A stretch of 64,000 nucleotides of DNA from Trichocoleus sp. FACHB-40 (GCF_014695915.1 NZ_JACJPF010000046.1:1-64000); one strand, 5' to 3'; shown: positions 43,948 through 54,516, counted from the first letter of the stretch. Numbers and translations are program-made. The notes: generated from the sequence alone by a model not told the origin.

Positions 43948-45006
43948 TTACTCTTCGCCTCTGACACGGGAGGATCGCCAAACTTGCCAACTGGTATAAC
44001 CCAGCAGCAAAGTTGCGCCAAAAGCATAAGCTAGTCCGCTGGGTACCTTAGCCAGAGCCAGCGCCAGACTTCCCACCCACAGAGTTAAAGCGTAGATAAA
44101 CAAAACTATCAAGCGTTGTGGCAGACCAGCTTGCAGTAACCGATGATGTAGATGGAATTTATCGCCAATGAAAGGGGAACTGCCGCGTAACAGCCGTTGC
44201 ACAATCACGGCTGACATATCCACAATCGGCACAGCTAAAATTAAGTAGGGCAATAGCACAGCGGTGACAGCGGTGCTTTTCACCAAGCCAATCACCCCGA
44301 CACCAGCCAAAGTAAAGCCCATAAAATAGGCTCCCCCATCTCCCATAAAAATCTGGGCGGGGTTGAAATTATATCGCAGAAATCCTAGTGCGCCGCCAGC
44401 AAGCGCTGCCGCAATTAGGGCTGCTGCTGGTTGGTTCATAAACAAACTTACAATTAGCATCACCACGGCACCGATACCAGAAACGCCAGCAGCTAGACCG
44501 TCTAAACCATCGATCCAGTTGATAGCATTGGTCATACCTACCAGCCAAATGACTGTGATCGGCCAGCTGATGGTGTCTGGCAAAGTTACAAGCCCAGCGA
44601 AGGGAACTGTGAGAAAGTCAATTTGGACACCGAAGTGCCACGCCCAGCTAGCAATGATTATTTGCATAAACAGCCGCGTGAAGGGCGAGAGACTGAACAA
44701 GTCATCGGCTAACCCAATCAGGAAAAAGCCTAGACCACCAACCGTGACTCCCCAAATCTCGGAGGATTTATCTGCGCTGAGAGTGCCAAATCCCCCGGTT
44801 CCCCAAACAATCAGCAGGGCGATTATGGTACCTGCAAAGATAGAGATACCTCCCACTCGCACTATCGGGTGCTTGTGGACTTTGCGTTCACCGGGTAAAT
44901 CAACCAATCCCTTTTGCAAGCCAATTTTGTTGACAACGGGTGTCGTCCAGAGGACAACAAAGGCAGAGACGAGAAAGGCAACCAGATGGTATAGCTGGGG
45001 AGGCAT
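43948..45006 (-). CDS. Undecaprenyl-phosphate glycosyl-1-phosphate transferase (WecA/MraY-like)
   Basis: This 352-residue polytopic enzyme (about ten helices) belongs to the polyprenyl-phosphate N-acetylhexosamine-1-phosphate transferase family. Landmarks are GLVDLPGERKVHKHPIVRVGG, the magnesium Asp pair in FFLIGLADDLFSL, TNAINWIDGLDGLAAGVSGI, FMGDGGAYFMG, and the family histidines in KFHLHHRLLQAG. It is more like WecA/TagO than MraY. The sugar is probably GlcNAc-1-phosphate, for a lipid-linked glycan. It is 6 bases upstream of cinA. Confidence 0.88.
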   Translation of the reverse strand: MPPQLYHLVAFLVSAFVVLWTTPVVNKIGLQKGLVDLPGERKVHKHPIVRVGGISIFAGTIIALLIVWGTGGFGTLSADKSSEIWGVTVGGLGFFLIGLADDLFSLSPFTRLFMQIIIASWAWHFGVQIDFLTVPFAGLVTLPDTISWPITVIWLVGMTNAINWIDGLDGLAAGVSGIGAVVMLIVSLFMNQPAAALIAAALAGGALGFLRYNFNPAQIFMGDGGAYFMGFTLAGVGVIGLVKSTAVTAVLLPYLILAVPIVDMSAVIVQRLLRGSSPFIGDKFHLHHRLLQAGLPQRLIVLFIYALTLWVGSLALALAKVPSGLAYAFGATLLLGYTSWQVWRSSRVRGEE

Positions 45007-45165
45007 CTGAAATTTAGTAGGGTGCGAGACATCACAAAGGATAATTCAAAAAAGCTGTTAGCTGTTAACTAATCGCTATTGATCTTTCATCCTTTAAAAA
45101 AGGCGTCAGGCAGAGTCTACTACATTTGGGACGGTAAACGTCAGTAGTTAGTCGTCATTTGTCGG

Positions 45166-45206
45166 TTGTCAGCGGTCAGTTGTCCGTTGCTACTGACCGC
45201 TGACAA
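45166..45206 (-). terminator. Long hairpin downstream of glyA
   Basis: TTGTCAGCGGTCAGT and ACTGACCGCTGACAA are exact complements (15 pairs) around 11 bases. It lies just after the glyA stop. The TTGTC/CGGTCAG words are also heptamer-like repeats of the kind found in other gaps. Confidence 0.65.
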
Positions 45207-45217
45207 ATGGCTGGTAA

Positions 45218-46501
45218 CTAAGCTAGGGCTGGAACGGGAATTGTTAGATGGGGGTATAGGGGGAAGACTTCGCATAATGCCCCAACTCGACGGCGACAAG
45301 CAGCCGCTACTGCTTCGTCTTCTGGATTCAGCAACCGTTCGGCAATAATATCGCCAATTTCGGTAAATTCCGCTGTTCCCATACCGCGAGTTGTCATTGC
45401 GGGCGTTCCTAGCCGCAAGCCACTCGTTACAAAAGGCGACTCTGGATCGAAGGGAACGGTATTTTTGTTGGCGGTAATATTTACGCCACTCACCAGATGA
45501 TCGGCTTGCTTCCCAGTCATACCGATGGAACGCAAATCTACTAGCATCAGGTGATTGTCAGTGCCGCCAGAAACAATCTTAAAGCCGCGTTTTTGCAACT
45601 GGGCGGCTAAGGCACGGGCATTTTCAATCACTTGCCCTGAATACGTTTTAAAGGCTGGTGTCAGTGCTTCCCCGAAAGCAACTGCCTTAGCAGCAATAAC
45701 GTGTTCCAAAGGCCCGCCTTGTGTGCCGGGGAAGACGGCTTTATCTAGCTGCTTACCCAATTCCGGGTCATTGGTCATAATTAAACCACCTCTGGGACCG
45801 CGCAGGGTCTTGTGAGTGGTCGTGGTGACGACGTGACAGTGGGGGAGGGGGTTGGGGTGATGCCCGGTGGCGACTAACCCGGCAATGTGGGCAATATCGG
45901 CTAACAGGTATGCCCCAATTTCGTCTGCGATCGCGCGGAATTTCTCAAACTCTATCACTCGCGGATAAGCTGAGTAACCGCAAATTAGTAGCTTAGGACG
46001 ATGTTGCAGCGCCAAATCCCGAATTTGGTCATAGTCTAGCTGCTCTGTTTCCTTACTGACACCGTAGTGACAAACTTTGAACCACTTTCCCGATACATTC
46101 ACTGGCGAACCGTGGGTTAAGTGTCCCCCGTGGGACAAATCCATTCCCATAATCGTGTCTCCAGGCTGCAACAGCGACAGGAAAACGGCAAAATTCGCCT
46201 GCGCCCCGGAATGGGGTTGTACGTTGGCATGAGCCGCCCCAAATAGTTGTTTAATGCGGTCAATTGCCAGTTGCTCAATTTTATCTACAAATTCGCAGCC
46301 GCCGTAATAACGCTTTCCAGGCAAGCCTTCGGCGTACTTATTCGTCAGGACGGAACCTTGTGCTGCCAGAACCGCTGCTGAGGCAAAGTTTTCACTGGCA
46401 ATCAGTTCCAGGTGGTCGCGTTGACGCTGGAGTTCCTGCCCAATAAACTCGGCAACGACGGGATCGGTTTGGGCGAGAAAGTCTAAGTTAGTTTTTGTCA
46501 C
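45218..46501 (-). CDS. glyA: Serine hydroxymethyltransferase
   Basis: This PLP enzyme interconverts serine and glycine with THF, supplying one-carbon units and taking part in photorespiration. The 427 residues are full length. Landmarks are [65 protein letters not shown], the PLP-lysine motif [16 protein letters not shown], and [14 protein letters not shown]. No glycine riboswitch-like structure is seen upstream. Confidence 0.97.
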   Translation of the reverse strand: MTKTNLDFLAQTDPVVAEFIGQELQRQRDHLELIASENFASAAVLAAQGSVLTNKYAEGLPGKRYYGGCEFVDKIEQLAIDRIKQLFGAAHANVQPHSGAQANFAVFLSLLQPGDTIMGMDLSHGGHLTHGSPVNVSGKWFKVCHYGVSKETEQLDYDQIRDLALQHRPKLLICGYSAYPRVIEFEKFRAIADEIGAYLLADIAHIAGLVATGHHPNPLPHCHVVTTTTHKTLRGPRGGLIMTNDPELGKQLDKAVFPGTQGGPLEHVIAAKAVAFGEALTPAFKTYSGQVIENARALAAQLQKRGFKIVSGGTDNHLMLVDLRSIGMTGKQADHLVSGVNITANKNTVPFDPESPFVTSGLRLGTPAMTTRGMGTAEFTEIGDIIAERLLNPEDEAVAAACRRRVGALCEVFPLYPHLTIPVPALA

Positions 46502-46825
46502 GGAGTAAACCCCTAGAGATACTGTTAGCGATCGCTTCCTACTTTAGTTCGGATGCTTTCTTTTCTGGCTTGCGCCTGTATTTTCCTGAGTCTTTTATTT
46601 TAATGCTGTTGGAGTCGCGTCCGTCCTGACCTTTCTGTTAACACTCTATCAGTGATTCTACGGAGTTCCGTCTCTCCTAAAAATACCTTGCCTGACAACA
46701 GACATATTAAAACTTCAAGACTATAAGGGTTAAAGACATTAAGGTGTATGTTAATTTACCATATATTCCCGAAAACCTGGCTTAAAATTGAGGAAAGCGG
46801 ATAAGCCTCTTAAGGGAGGTGTCAA
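46502..46825. other. Intergenic region between divergent genes
   Basis: 324 bases between glyA (minus) and a small Cys-rich gene (plus). I see promoter-like AT-rich stretches near 46740-46770 and a strong GGGAGGTG ribosome site at 46814-46821 for the small gene, but no RNA gene or repeat. Confidence 0.4.
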
Positions 46826-47023
46826 ATGTTAGTCATTCTTACGGATGAACAAATTCTCTCTCCCAAGCAAGTTTGTCAGAACTGTTTACTAGCAGACTCT
46901 AGCGGTCAACCCCGCTGGCGCAAAGGACAACTCGGCTGTGGTCAATCGATTCACAAGCTGACGGAAAATCAACCGGAGCAATACGAGTGTCTCATGGGCT
47001 TCCGGATTGCCAATATTAAATGA
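46826..47023 (+). CDS. Small Cys-containing cyanobacterial protein, function unknown
   Basis: The 65-residue product has CQNC (17-20), GCGQ (37-40) and YECLMGF (cysteine 55), four cysteines that could bind zinc or an Fe-S cluster. No membrane segment or signal is present. A strong ribosome site, AAGGGAGGTGTCAA, precedes the ATG, which argues that the gene is translated. I associate the pattern with conserved cyanobacterial hypothetical proteins but know of no function. Confidence 0.65.
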   Translation: MLVILTDEQILSPKQVCQNCLLADSSGQPRWRKGQLGCGQSIHKLTENQPEQYECLMGFRIANIK

Positions 47024-47159
47024 GCGCGATCGCTACCCCGGAACCATCTGGGGGAAAGATCCGCCTCAAGCAGCCCCAACATGGTTGACCTGCTGCTGTG
47101 CGTTATCCTGAACTTAGTAAGAACTAGCGATTAATAACATTACAACAGGAGAACGCACG

Positions 47160-47636
47160 ATGGCTTGGCGTGGTTCAACAACAACCAAAGACCGGATTTT
47201 TTCTTGCCTTCCTTATATACTGCCTTTACTTTCGGCGTATCCTTTTAGTCTGTTTCTGGTTAGACAGTTTCCTGTATTTGGCCTTATTTACACGCCGCTG
47301 TCACCTTTTTTAGCAATTTACAATATACCTTTTGCCAGCTTAATAATTTTCTTTGCCTTGTTCTTAGGAGTAGTTAGAAACGAAAACATTAACCATTTTA
47401 TTCGTTTCAACACCATGCAGGCAATACTTTTAGATATCCTGCTGTTTCTGTGCAGTATGCTTTTGCAGATTTTAGTTCCAGCGCTAGGCGGCGCAAACTT
47501 AATCACACAAACGCTGTTCAATGTAGTCTTTTTAGGAACGCTGGTAGCCTGCGGCTATTCAGTTGTCCAGTCAATACTGGGACGTTACGGAGAAATACCC
47601 GCCATTTCCGAGGCAGCTTACACCCAATTGCGCTAG
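47160..47636 (+). CDS. Tic20 family membrane protein
   Basis: The 158-residue protein has four hydrophobic helices and the Tic20 family landmarks: DRIFSCLPYILPLLSAYPFS, LIIFFALFLGVVRNENINHF-IRFNTMQAILLDILL, and GYSVVQSILGRYGEIPAISE-AAY. In chloroplasts Tic20 is a core subunit of the inner-envelope protein translocon. The cyanobacterial relatives are the presumed ancestors, with no settled role. An ATG follows a CAGGAGAA site. It may be co-transcribed with the small Cys protein 136 bases upstream. Confidence 0.87.
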   Translation: MAWRGSTTTKDRIFSCLPYILPLLSAYPFSLFLVRQFPVFGLIYTPLSPFLAIYNIPFASLIIFFALFLGVVRNENINHFIRFNTMQAILLDILLFLCSMLLQILVPALGGANLITQTLFNVVFLGTLVACGYSVVQSILGRYGEIPAISEAAYTQLR

Positions 47637-47661
47637 TTATAAACCGCAGGCATTTCTTTGT

Positions 47662-48453
47662 TTAGGGTGCTGTCGGTGCAGGGCGTACCACAACGGTATT
47701 TTCCATCTGACCGATACCCTCAATTTCGATGCGGACGCGATCGCCCACTTGCATCGGTCCCACTCCCTGCGGTGTTCCGGTAAGCACCACGTCCCCAGGC
47801 AGCAGTGTCATCACCCCAGAGATGTAAGACACCAGAAAATCTGGCGAAAACACCATCTGATTAATTAAGGCAGACTGCACTGGCTGTTTATTGTCATTAA
47901 GAAAAGTTTGCAACCGAGCAGCAGGACTTAATTCGCGGACAATCCACGGGCCGAGTGGGCAAAAGGTATTAAACCCTTTTGCCCGCGTCCACTGACCATC
48001 TGATTTTTGCAGATCGCGGGCAGTAACATCATTGGCAATAGTGTAGCCCCAGATTTTTTCTTGGGCCTCTTCTGGCGTACAATCGCAAGCGCGATCGCCA
48101 ATCACTAAAGCTAACTCGCCCTCATAGTCCACCTGCTGCGATTGCGGCGGATAATGAATTTCTGTACCCACTGCGGTGACAGAAGTCGGCGGTTTGAGAA
48201 ATAGCAGCGGCTCTTTTGGCACTTGGGTTCCCATTTCCGCCGCATGGTTAGCATAATTCTTGCCCACGGCAATAATTTTAGACGGCGCACAAGGAGCCAA
48301 AATTTGGTAAGTGTCTGGTTCTAACTGCAAATCTGTAGGTTGCCCATGCAACCAGGGAGGCGCATCAAGCACCTGAACACTTCGGCTCAGTTGCAGTAAA
48401 CCGTAGTAAGTCTGTCCTTTTTCAGTGCGAACTCGGACGTAGCGCTGCGCCAT
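47662..48453 (-). CDS. Fumarylacetoacetate hydrolase family protein
   Basis: The 263-residue protein has an N-terminal small domain and the FAH catalytic fold from about residue 55: IIAVGKNYANHAAEMG, LFLKPPTSV, DYEGELALVIGDRA (metal-binding acidic residues), GYTIANDVTARDLQKSDGQW, KGFNTFCPLGPWIV, and LLPGDVVLTGTPQGVGPMQV-GD. Family members cleave acylpyruvates or decarboxylate oxaloacetate. The true substrate here is unknown. It converges on the Tic20 gene with 25 bases between stops. Confidence 0.9.
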   Translation of the reverse strand: MAQRYVRVRTEKGQTYYGLLQLSRSVQVLDAPPWLHGQPTDLQLEPDTYQILAPCAPSKIIAVGKNYANHAAEMGTQVPKEPLLFLKPPTSVTAVGTEIHYPPQSQQVDYEGELALVIGDRACDCTPEEAQEKIWGYTIANDVTARDLQKSDGQWTRAKGFNTFCPLGPWIVRELSPAARLQTFLNDNKQPVQSALINQMVFSPDFLVSYISGVMTLLPGDVVLTGTPQGVGPMQVGDRVRIEIEGIGQMENTVVVRPAPTAP

Positions 48454-48703
48454 ATGGTTGAGTAATGTTTGATTATGCTTTAAGAGTGTGCTTCAAATGT
48501 CACAGATGCAAATTTAGCCTGGTTAATTTGTAGAATTTGTGAACTGGTAGTAAGATTTTAAGTCCTTGCTTCTTCATGTTGTTAGGCGTTAGGGAAGAGT
48601 TATGAGGGTAGAAAACCACTAGGCGAGGAATCACTACCTAGTCACCTCCTCCCTAGTTCCTAGCCCCCCAAGAAGCCTCATTGTCCATAAGGAGATTACC
48701 AAA

Positions 48704-49036
48704 ATGCAGATCGTTTACGAAACTATGTACATCCTCCGTCCCGACTTAGGAGAGGAACCAACCAACCTAGCGATCGCCAAATACCAGAACATCCTCACCG
48801 AAAATGGAGCTGAGGAGATTGAAACTCAGCATCGCGGCAGGCGGCGTTTGGCTCAGGAAATTGGCAAGCAGCGGGAAGGTGTATACGTCCAGATGAACTA
48901 TAAGTGCAATGGCAGCCAGATTGCGCTTCTAGAACGGGCAATGCGTCTTTCCGAGGACGTGATCCGTTACCTGACCGTCAAGCAGGAAGTCCGCGAGGCG
49001 AAGCCGGAAGCTGAACCTGTTGAGCAAGAGGCGTAA
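48704..49036 (+). CDS. rpsF: 30S ribosomal protein S6
   Basis: The 110-residue protein matches S6: [56 protein letters not shown], and [19 protein letters not shown], with an acidic C-terminal tail. It binds 16S rRNA with S18. It stands alone here; in cyanobacteria S6 is often separate from rpsR. An AAGGAG site precedes the ATG. A large hairpin repeat follows. Confidence 0.96.
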   Translation: MQIVYETMYILRPDLGEEPTNLAIAKYQNILTENGAEEIETQHRGRRRLAQEIGKQREGVYVQMNYKCNGSQIALLERAMRLSEDVIRYLTVKQEVREAKPEAEPVEQEA

Positions 49037-49059
49037 GCTAAACCCCGACTTTACTCGTC

Positions 49060-49126
49060 GGCGCTACACAAACAAAGACCGCCAAAGCGGTCTATAAGCT
49101 GGCTACGGCTTTGTTTGTGTAGCGCC
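49060..49126. repeat. Nested hairpin repeat after rpsF
   Basis: An 18-base perfect stem (GGCGCTACACAAACAAAG at 49060-49077 with its complement at 49109-49126) encloses a second hairpin, GACCGC-CAAA-GCGGTC. The word TACACAAACAAAG matches the TAAACAAACAAAG and CTTTGTTTGTCTAG words of the elements near 19960 and 58570. It can also terminate rpsF. Confidence 0.75.
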
Positions 49127-49234
49127 ATAAAATTCTCTGGCGCACTTTAGTTAATAACTAATGGCCAATGACCAATAACAGATTGTTATACTAGCGTGTG
49201 GGACACGCTATTTGACTGAGATATATTTTATAAA

Positions 49235-51928
49235 ATGCAGCCTACTGACTCTACCAAGTTTACTGAAAAAGCCTGGGAAGGCATCGTCAAATCCCAAGAT
49301 GTGGCGCGTCGCTTCAAAAATCAGCAGCTAGAGGTAGAGCATTTAACCATTGCCCTGATAGAACAAGACGGGTTGGCGAGTCGGGTTTTGAGTCGAGCAG
49401 CGGTAGACACCACAGCATTAAAAGCGCAACTGGAAGCCTTCAGCCAGCGCCAGCCAAAAGTCACCGTAATTGACCAGTTGTACCTGGGCAGAGCCTTAGA
49501 TGTCATGCTAGACAAGGCTGACGCAGCAAAAAGTGCCTTACAAGATGAATTTATTGCCATAGAGCATATATTGCTTGGTTTTGCGGAAGATGACCGCGTC
49601 GGGCGGCGCTTGCTTAAAAGCTTCAACGTTGACAGACAGAAACTAGAAGCGGTAATCAAGGATGTCCGGGGCGCTCAGAAAGTACAAGACCAAAATCCAG
49701 AGGCACGCTATGAGGCGTTGGCAAAATACGGACAAGACTTGACAGAAAAGGCAAAATCTGGTCAGCTCGACCCTGTAATTGGGAGAGACGAGGAAATTCG
49801 TCGGGTGGTGCAGGTGCTATCTCGGCGGAGTAAGAATAATCCGGTGTTGATTGGGGAACCGGGCGTAGGGAAGACAGCGATCGCAGAAGGTCTGGCGCAG
49901 CGGATTGTTAACGGGGATGTTCCGGAATCTCTGAAAAAGCGCCAGTTGATCGCCTTGGATATGGGTAGTCTGATTGCGGGTGCCAAATATCGGGGAGAAT
50001 TTGAAGACAGGCTGCGGGCGGTATTGCGCGAAGTTACCTCTTCTGACGGTCAAATTGTCCTGTTCATTGACGAGTTACATACCGTCGTCGGCGCTGGTGC
50101 CACTCAAGGCGCGATGGATGCGAGTAATTTACTCAAACCAATGTTGGCGCGGGGGGAATTGCGCTGTATAGGGGCGAGTACGCTGGATGAGTATCGTAAG
50201 CATATCGAGAAAGATGCGGCGCTAGAACGTCGATTTCAGCAGGTTTATGTAAATCAGCCTTCAGTAGAAGATACGATTTCGATTTTGCGGGGATTGAAAG
50301 AACGCTACGAAGTTCATCACGGCGTGAAGATTACGGATTCCGCTTTAGTGGCTGCTGCTACTTTGAGCGATCGCTACATCACAGAACGGTTTTTGCCAGA
50401 TAAGGCGATAGACTTGGTGGACGAGGCAGCAGCTAAGCTGAAAATGGAGATTACCTCCAAGCCAGTAGAATTAGAAGCGATTGACCGCCGACTGATGCAG
50501 CTAGAGATGGAAAAGCTATCTTTGCAAGGGGAAGGTCAACGGCTGGGTTTAACTGTTGTCGGTGCTTTCCGTTCTTCCCAAGAGCGTTTGGAGCGGATTG
50601 AGCAAGAAATTGAGTCTTTGAGTGAAAAACAACGTCAACTAAGCTCTCAGTGGCAATCTGAAAAGCAACTGTTGGAAGAAATTAATGCTGTCAAGGAGGA
50701 GGAGGATCACCTGCGGGTGCAGATAGAGCAGGCGGAACGCGCCTATGACTTGAACAAGGCGGCCCAGCTTAAGTATGGGCGGTTGGAGGTGTTAGGACGC
50801 GACAAGGAAGCCAAAGAAGCCCAGCTCTTGGAAATGCAATCTCGCGGTTCGGCTTTATTGCGCGAAGAAGTACGCGAGGGAGACATCGCAGAAATCGTCG
50901 CTAAGTGGACTGGCATCCCCGTGAACCGACTTTTAGAGTCGGAACGTCAAAAGTTGCTACATTTGGAATCGCACTTGCACGAGCGCGTTATCGGTCAATC
51001 AGAAGCGGTTTCGGCTGTGGCGGCGGCAATTCGTCGCGCCCGTGCGGGGATGAAAGATCCCGGTCGTCCGATTGGTTCGTTCCTGTTCATGGGGCCAACT
51101 GGTGTGGGCAAAACTGAGTTAGCGCGTGCCTTAGCTCAGTTTCTGTTTGACAGCGATGATGCCCTGGTGCGGATTGATATGTCCGAGTACATGGAGAAAC
51201 ACGCCGTCTCGCGCCTTGTAGGTGCGCCTCCAGGGTATGTAGGCTACGAGGAGGGGGGGCAACTTTCAGAGGCAATTCGTCGTCGTCCCTACTCGGTGGT
51301 GTTGCTGGATGAGGTGGAAAAGGCGCACCGGGATGTTTTCAACATTTTGCTACAGGTGCTGGATGATGGTAGGATAACGGATTCCCAAGGTCGGACGGTA
51401 GACTTTCGGAATACGGTAATTGTGATGACCAGCAACATTGGCAGCGAGCATATTCTGGATGTAGCTGGGAATGATGCACAATATGAGTTGATGCGGAAGA
51501 AGGTGACAGATGCGCTGCGATCGCATTTCCGTCCGGAATTCCTTAACCGGGTGGACGACATAATTCTCTTCCACACGCTCAACCGCAAAGAACTGCGACA
51601 AATTGTGGGAATTCAAATTAAGCAGATTGAGCGCATGCTGGCGGATCAGAAAATTACTATACAACTGTCGTCAGCAGCCCAAGACCATATAGCGGAGGCT
51701 GGTTACGATCCAGTTTATGGTGCGCGTCCCCTGAAACGGGCGATTCAGAGAGAATTGCAGAATACTCTAGCAACCGCCCTTCTAGAAAACACTTTTGTCA
51801 GCGGTGACACCATCGTAGTTGATTGCGTAGATGATGCCCTCACCTTCAGGAAAAAACAACCGCTCAAGATTTCCGAATCTATTGTAGAGACGAGTCTTCC
51901 AGTCTCTCCTACAAAAGTCATTCCATAA
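49235..51928 (+). CDS. clpB: ATP-dependent disaggregase ClpB (Hsp100)
   Basis: This hexameric AAA+ chaperone pulls apart aggregated proteins with DnaK. The 897 residues contain the Clp-N domain (1-150; [20 protein letters not shown]), AAA-1 with Walker [10 protein letters not shown] and Walker B VLFIDELH, the coiled-coil middle domain (about 405-520), AAA-2 with GPTGVGKTE and VVLLDEVE, and the C-terminal [20 protein letters not shown]. No CIRCE element is visible upstream. Cyanobacteria usually carry two clpB genes; I cannot tell which this is with confidence. The last 14 residues ([14 protein letters not shown]) look derived from an inserted palindromic repeat (51882-51914). Confidence 0.94.
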   Translation: MQPTDSTKFTEKAWEGIVKSQDVARRFKNQQLEVEHLTIALIEQDGLASRVLSRAAVDTTALKAQLEAFSQRQPKVTVIDQLYLGRALDVMLDKADAAKSALQDEFIAIEHILLGFAEDDRVGRRLLKSFNVDRQKLEAVIKDVRGAQKVQDQNPEARYEALAKYGQDLTEKAKSGQLDPVIGRDEEIRRVVQVLSRRSKNNPVLIGEPGVGKTAIAEGLAQRIVNGDVPESLKKRQLIALDMGSLIAGAKYRGEFEDRLRAVLREVTSSDGQIVLFIDELHTVVGAGATQGAMDASNLLKPMLARGELRCIGASTLDEYRKHIEKDAALERRFQQVYVNQPSVEDTISILRGLKERYEVHHGVKITDSALVAAATLSDRYITERFLPDKAIDLVDEAAAKLKMEITSKPVELEAIDRRLMQLEMEKLSLQGEGQRLGLTVVGAFRSSQERLERIEQEIESLSEKQRQLSSQWQSEKQLLEEINAVKEEEDHLRVQIEQAERAYDLNKAAQLKYGRLEVLGRDKEAKEAQLLEMQSRGSALLREEVREGDIAEIVAKWTGIPVNRLLESERQKLLHLESHLHERVIGQSEAVSAVAAAIRRARAGMKDPGRPIGSFLFMGPTGVGKTELARALAQFLFDSDDALVRIDMSEYMEKHAVSRLVGAPPGYVGYEEGGQLSEAIRRRPYSVVLLDEVEKAHRDVFNILLQVLDDGRITDSQGRTVDFRNTVIVMTSNIGSEHILDVAGNDAQYELMRKKVTDALRSHFRPEFLNRVDDIILFHTLNRKELRQIVGIQIKQIERMLADQKITIQLSSAAQDHIAEAGYDPVYGARPLKRAIQRELQNTLATALLENTFVSGDTIVVDCVDDALTFRKKQPLKISESIVETSLPVSPTKVIP
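51882..51914. repeat. Degenerate TAGAGAC-family repeat in the 3' end of clpB
   Basis: TTGTAGAGAC (51882-51891) can pair with GTCT...CTACAA (51902-51914) with a three-base bulge. In frame it encodes [11 protein letters not shown], parallel to the VETQNFASLS coded by the copy at 38406. It falls in the last 16 codons of clpB. Confidence 0.55.
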
Positions 51929-52099
51929 ACTTCCACTGCTTACATCCATCGCGTTCCCAGTCTCAGCCTGGGAACGTATTCCGAAGGCGACCGCCTCCGA
52001 TTTATTTCTAAACCTACAGTGCATCTACGTATAAAATTATCTCGTGCTATTTTGATGTAAATACAACATCCAAAAACTTAGGCGAAAGTAACATCAAAC

Positions 52100-53140
52100 A
52101 TGAAAGTCATTGCTTGGCCTGCGTTCAAAACCAGATACAAAAACCCTTATAACTGGTTGTTGTATTCCCAGATGGGCCAACAAGGGGTGACAGTTGAAGA
52201 ATTTTCGCCCCTCAAATTGTTACGCCAACACTACGATATTTTTCATCTACACTGGGCAGCCGAAACGATAGTACGCCATCCCAACCCAACGTTAGCTTTT
52301 ATAAGAGCAAAAGCGATGCTTGCTCTTATAGACAGAGTGCGGCACAAAGGGACGCGCATCATCTGGACTTTTCACGACAAAATCCCCCACATCGTTTTGC
52401 ATCCCCAGATAGCGGATTGGTTTCAGTCAGAATTCGTATCTCGTGTAGACGCATATATTAGTATGTGCGAGGCAGGAAAAACTCTAGCTGAAGAAACTTT
52501 CCCTTCCCTTAAACAACGCTTAAACTCGGTCGTACCCCACGGACATTATCGTGGAGAATATCCAAATCAAGTTGATAAAATCAGTGCTAGAAAAACCTTA
52601 GATATACCAGAAAAAGCTAGAACCATAGTTTTTCTAGGACATATATCCCCCTATAAAAATGTTCCCCACTTAATCCGCACATTTTGTGAGTTAGATGATG
52701 TTGATTTAGTTTTAGTGGTAGCAGGTACTCCCGATTTACCAGAACTTAAAACAGAAGTATTTGAGGCAGCAGATGGTGATTTTCGCGTCAGATTATCCAT
52801 GCAATATGTGCCGCCAGAAAACGTGCAGTTTTATCTCAAATCAGCAGATTTAGTAGTCTTGCCATTTCAAGAAATTTTAAACTCCGGCAGCGCAATACTT
52901 GCTCTTTCCTTCGATTGCCCAATATTAGTACCGCACAAGGGTGCGCTGGGTGAACTACAGGCATTAGTAGGAGAAGCGTGGGTTAAAACCTACTCAGATG
53001 AGCTAACCTCAGATATCCTCCGCGAAGGACTAGATTGGGCGGTGCATACTCCACGCCCAGAGCAGGCTCCCTTAGAGATGCTAGACTGGTCTGTATTAAG
53101 CGAAAAAACAGTACAGCTCTACCGTGCAGTTTGTCAGTAG
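52100..53140 (+). CDS. Glycosyltransferase, GT-B fold (GT4-like)
   Basis: The 346-residue GT-B protein has an N-terminal half with IFHLHWAAE and IIWTFHDKIPH, a linker VVPHGHYRGEY typical of some GT4 enzymes, and a C-terminal donor half with KARTIVFLGHISPYKNVPHL, LVVAGTPDLPEL, and LVVLPFQEILNSGSAILALS in place of the usual E-x7-E block. Donor and acceptor are unknown. It opens a run of three glycosyltransferases and one methyltransferase on the same strand, and is probably part of glycan or glycolipid synthesis. Confidence 0.75.
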   Translation: MKVIAWPAFKTRYKNPYNWLLYSQMGQQGVTVEEFSPLKLLRQHYDIFHLHWAAETIVRHPNPTLAFIRAKAMLALIDRVRHKGTRIIWTFHDKIPHIVLHPQIADWFQSEFVSRVDAYISMCEAGKTLAEETFPSLKQRLNSVVPHGHYRGEYPNQVDKISARKTLDIPEKARTIVFLGHISPYKNVPHLIRTFCELDDVDLVLVVAGTPDLPELKTEVFEAADGDFRVRLSMQYVPPENVQFYLKSADLVVLPFQEILNSGSAILALSFDCPILVPHKGALGELQALVGEAWVKTYSDELTSDILREGLDWAVHTPRPEQAPLEMLDWSVLSEKTVQLYRAVCQ

Positions 53141-53224
53141 TAGAAAGCAATATATTAATCCTAATTCATTTATGAAACTCTCTCTTTTCTCTTCCTCTGC
53201 GCCCTCTGCGGTTCGTTAAAAATG

Positions 53225-53247
53225 TAGAGACGTTTCATACGTCTCTA
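53225..53247. repeat. TAGAGACG palindrome, intergenic copy
   Basis: TAGAGACG (53225-53232) and CGTCTCTA (53240-53247) are exact complements around TTTCATA. It lies in the gap after the first glycosyltransferase and belongs to the same family as 20471 and 38406. Confidence 0.72.
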
Positions 53248-53329
53248 AAAACTAGATAGAATCGCTATAACTAGCCAAAACTATTTCATTTTAGTAAATT
53301 ATTCTTTTTTGGTGCCTGTGTAATTCGTT

Positions 53330-54505
53330 ATGAAAATAGCCTTCGCTACCCACTACGATATTTTAAATAGGCATACTTGGCACCGAAAAATGATCGGTCA
53401 TTGTGGGACTAATTACTACAAAGCCATTGCCCTTGCTAGGCAGTGCGAATCATTGGAATATATCGGGCCTTTAAAAGAAAATTACTCACCTATATATAAA
53501 TATATATCCAAAACAAAAAATCGCTGGCATAAGCATTTTACTAAGCAGGTTTATCAACCTTGGGCAGAAAAATTTGTTAACAAAAGCTACGCTTCCCAAA
53601 TTCATCAAAAAGTATTAGATATAAATCCCCACATTGTTTTATGCCCGGATATTAATTTAGCTTCTTACTTGGAATGCAAGCAACCAGTGATTGTATGGAC
53701 AGACGCTTCTTATGCTGGATTAATCAACTTTTACCCTGAGTTTAGCAACCTCTGTAACGAGACGACTGAGCAATTAACTGCAATGGATAAACTTACCTAT
53801 GATAAATGCAGTTATGCTATATTTTCGTCTGACTGGGCTGCACAAAAGGTAATTGATTTTTATCAAGTTGACCCTTCTAAAGTAAAAGTTATTCCTTCCG
53901 GTGCTAACGTTGAGTGTAACAGAACCTTGGAAGACATCAAAGAGATTGTGGATGCCAGACCGTCAAACCAATGTAAGTTACTCTTTTTAGGTGTAGATTG
54001 GTATAGGAAAGGTGGCGACATAGCCCTGGAAGTAGCAAGCAAGTTACAAAAGACAGGGCTAAATGTTGAATTAACAATAGTTGGGTGCCAGCCTTTCCAG
54101 AACGATTCATGCCCTGATTTTGTTGTTAATCCTGGTTTTATTAATAAATCTACAGAAGAAGGATTAAAGAAAATAAATAAATTGATAGCTGAATCTCACT
54201 TCATAATAGTGCCTTCAAGAGCAGAAGCTTATGGCAATGTTTTTTGTGAAGCAAATTCTTTTGGCGTTCCTTGTATATCTACAAATAGCGGCGGTATACC
54301 GACAATTATTAAAGATAATTTAAATGGAAAAGTTTATTCAATAAATGCAATTATTACAGAAGCTTGTAGCTATATCTATAGTGTGTTCTCTAACTACTAC
54401 AATTATAAAGAACTCGCATTATCTTCATTTAATGAATATCAAACTCGTCTAAATTGGGCAGTTGCTACTCAAACAGCTAAAACTTTATTTATGAATTTAA
54501 TATAA
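53330..54505 (+). CDS. Glycosyltransferase family 4, tandem copy A
   Basis: The 391-residue GT-B enzyme has a short glycine loop in the N terminus (HCGTNYYKAIALA), then CKQPVIVWTDASYAGLINFY and YAIFSSDWAAQKVIDFY. The donor half has VKVIPSGANVECNRT, KLLFLGVDWYRKGGDIALEV, LTIVGCQPF and EAYGNVFCEANSFGVPCIST (E-x7-E form). It is AT-rich relative to flanking housekeeping genes. The next gene is a clear paralogue. The sugar is unknown. Its ATG lies 11 codons before a WHRK motif that is paralleled in copy B. The gap to copy B is 11 bases, so they are co-transcribed. Confidence 0.82.
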   Translation: MKIAFATHYDILNRHTWHRKMIGHCGTNYYKAIALARQCESLEYIGPLKENYSPIYKYISKTKNRWHKHFTKQVYQPWAEKFVNKSYASQIHQKVLDINPHIVLCPDINLASYLECKQPVIVWTDASYAGLINFYPEFSNLCNETTEQLTAMDKLTYDKCSYAIFSSDWAAQKVIDFYQVDPSKVKVIPSGANVECNRTLEDIKEIVDARPSNQCKLLFLGVDWYRKGGDIALEVASKLQKTGLNVELTIVGCQPFQNDSCPDFVVNPGFINKSTEEGLKKINKLIAESHFIIVPSRAEAYGNVFCEANSFGVPCISTNSGGIPTIIKDNLNGKVYSINAIITEACSYIYSVFSNYYNYKELALSSFNEYQTRLNWAVATQTAKTLFMNLI

Positions 54506-54516
54506 GGAGGTAATTT

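Noticed and set aside
44363-45010. 215-codon plus-strand frame antisense to the WecA-like gene
   Set aside because: Long but fully antisense to a well-conserved membrane enzyme; Ile/Pro/Thr-rich product mirrors the membrane helices.
46502-46825. tRNA or glycine riboswitch upstream of glyA
   Set aside because: No T-arm GGTTCGA-type sequence or paired aptamer pattern is present.
49130-49234. CIRCE heat-shock element before clpB (and before htpG at 56353-56499)
   Set aside because: No TTAGCACTC-N9-GAGTGCTAA sequence, even degenerate, was found.
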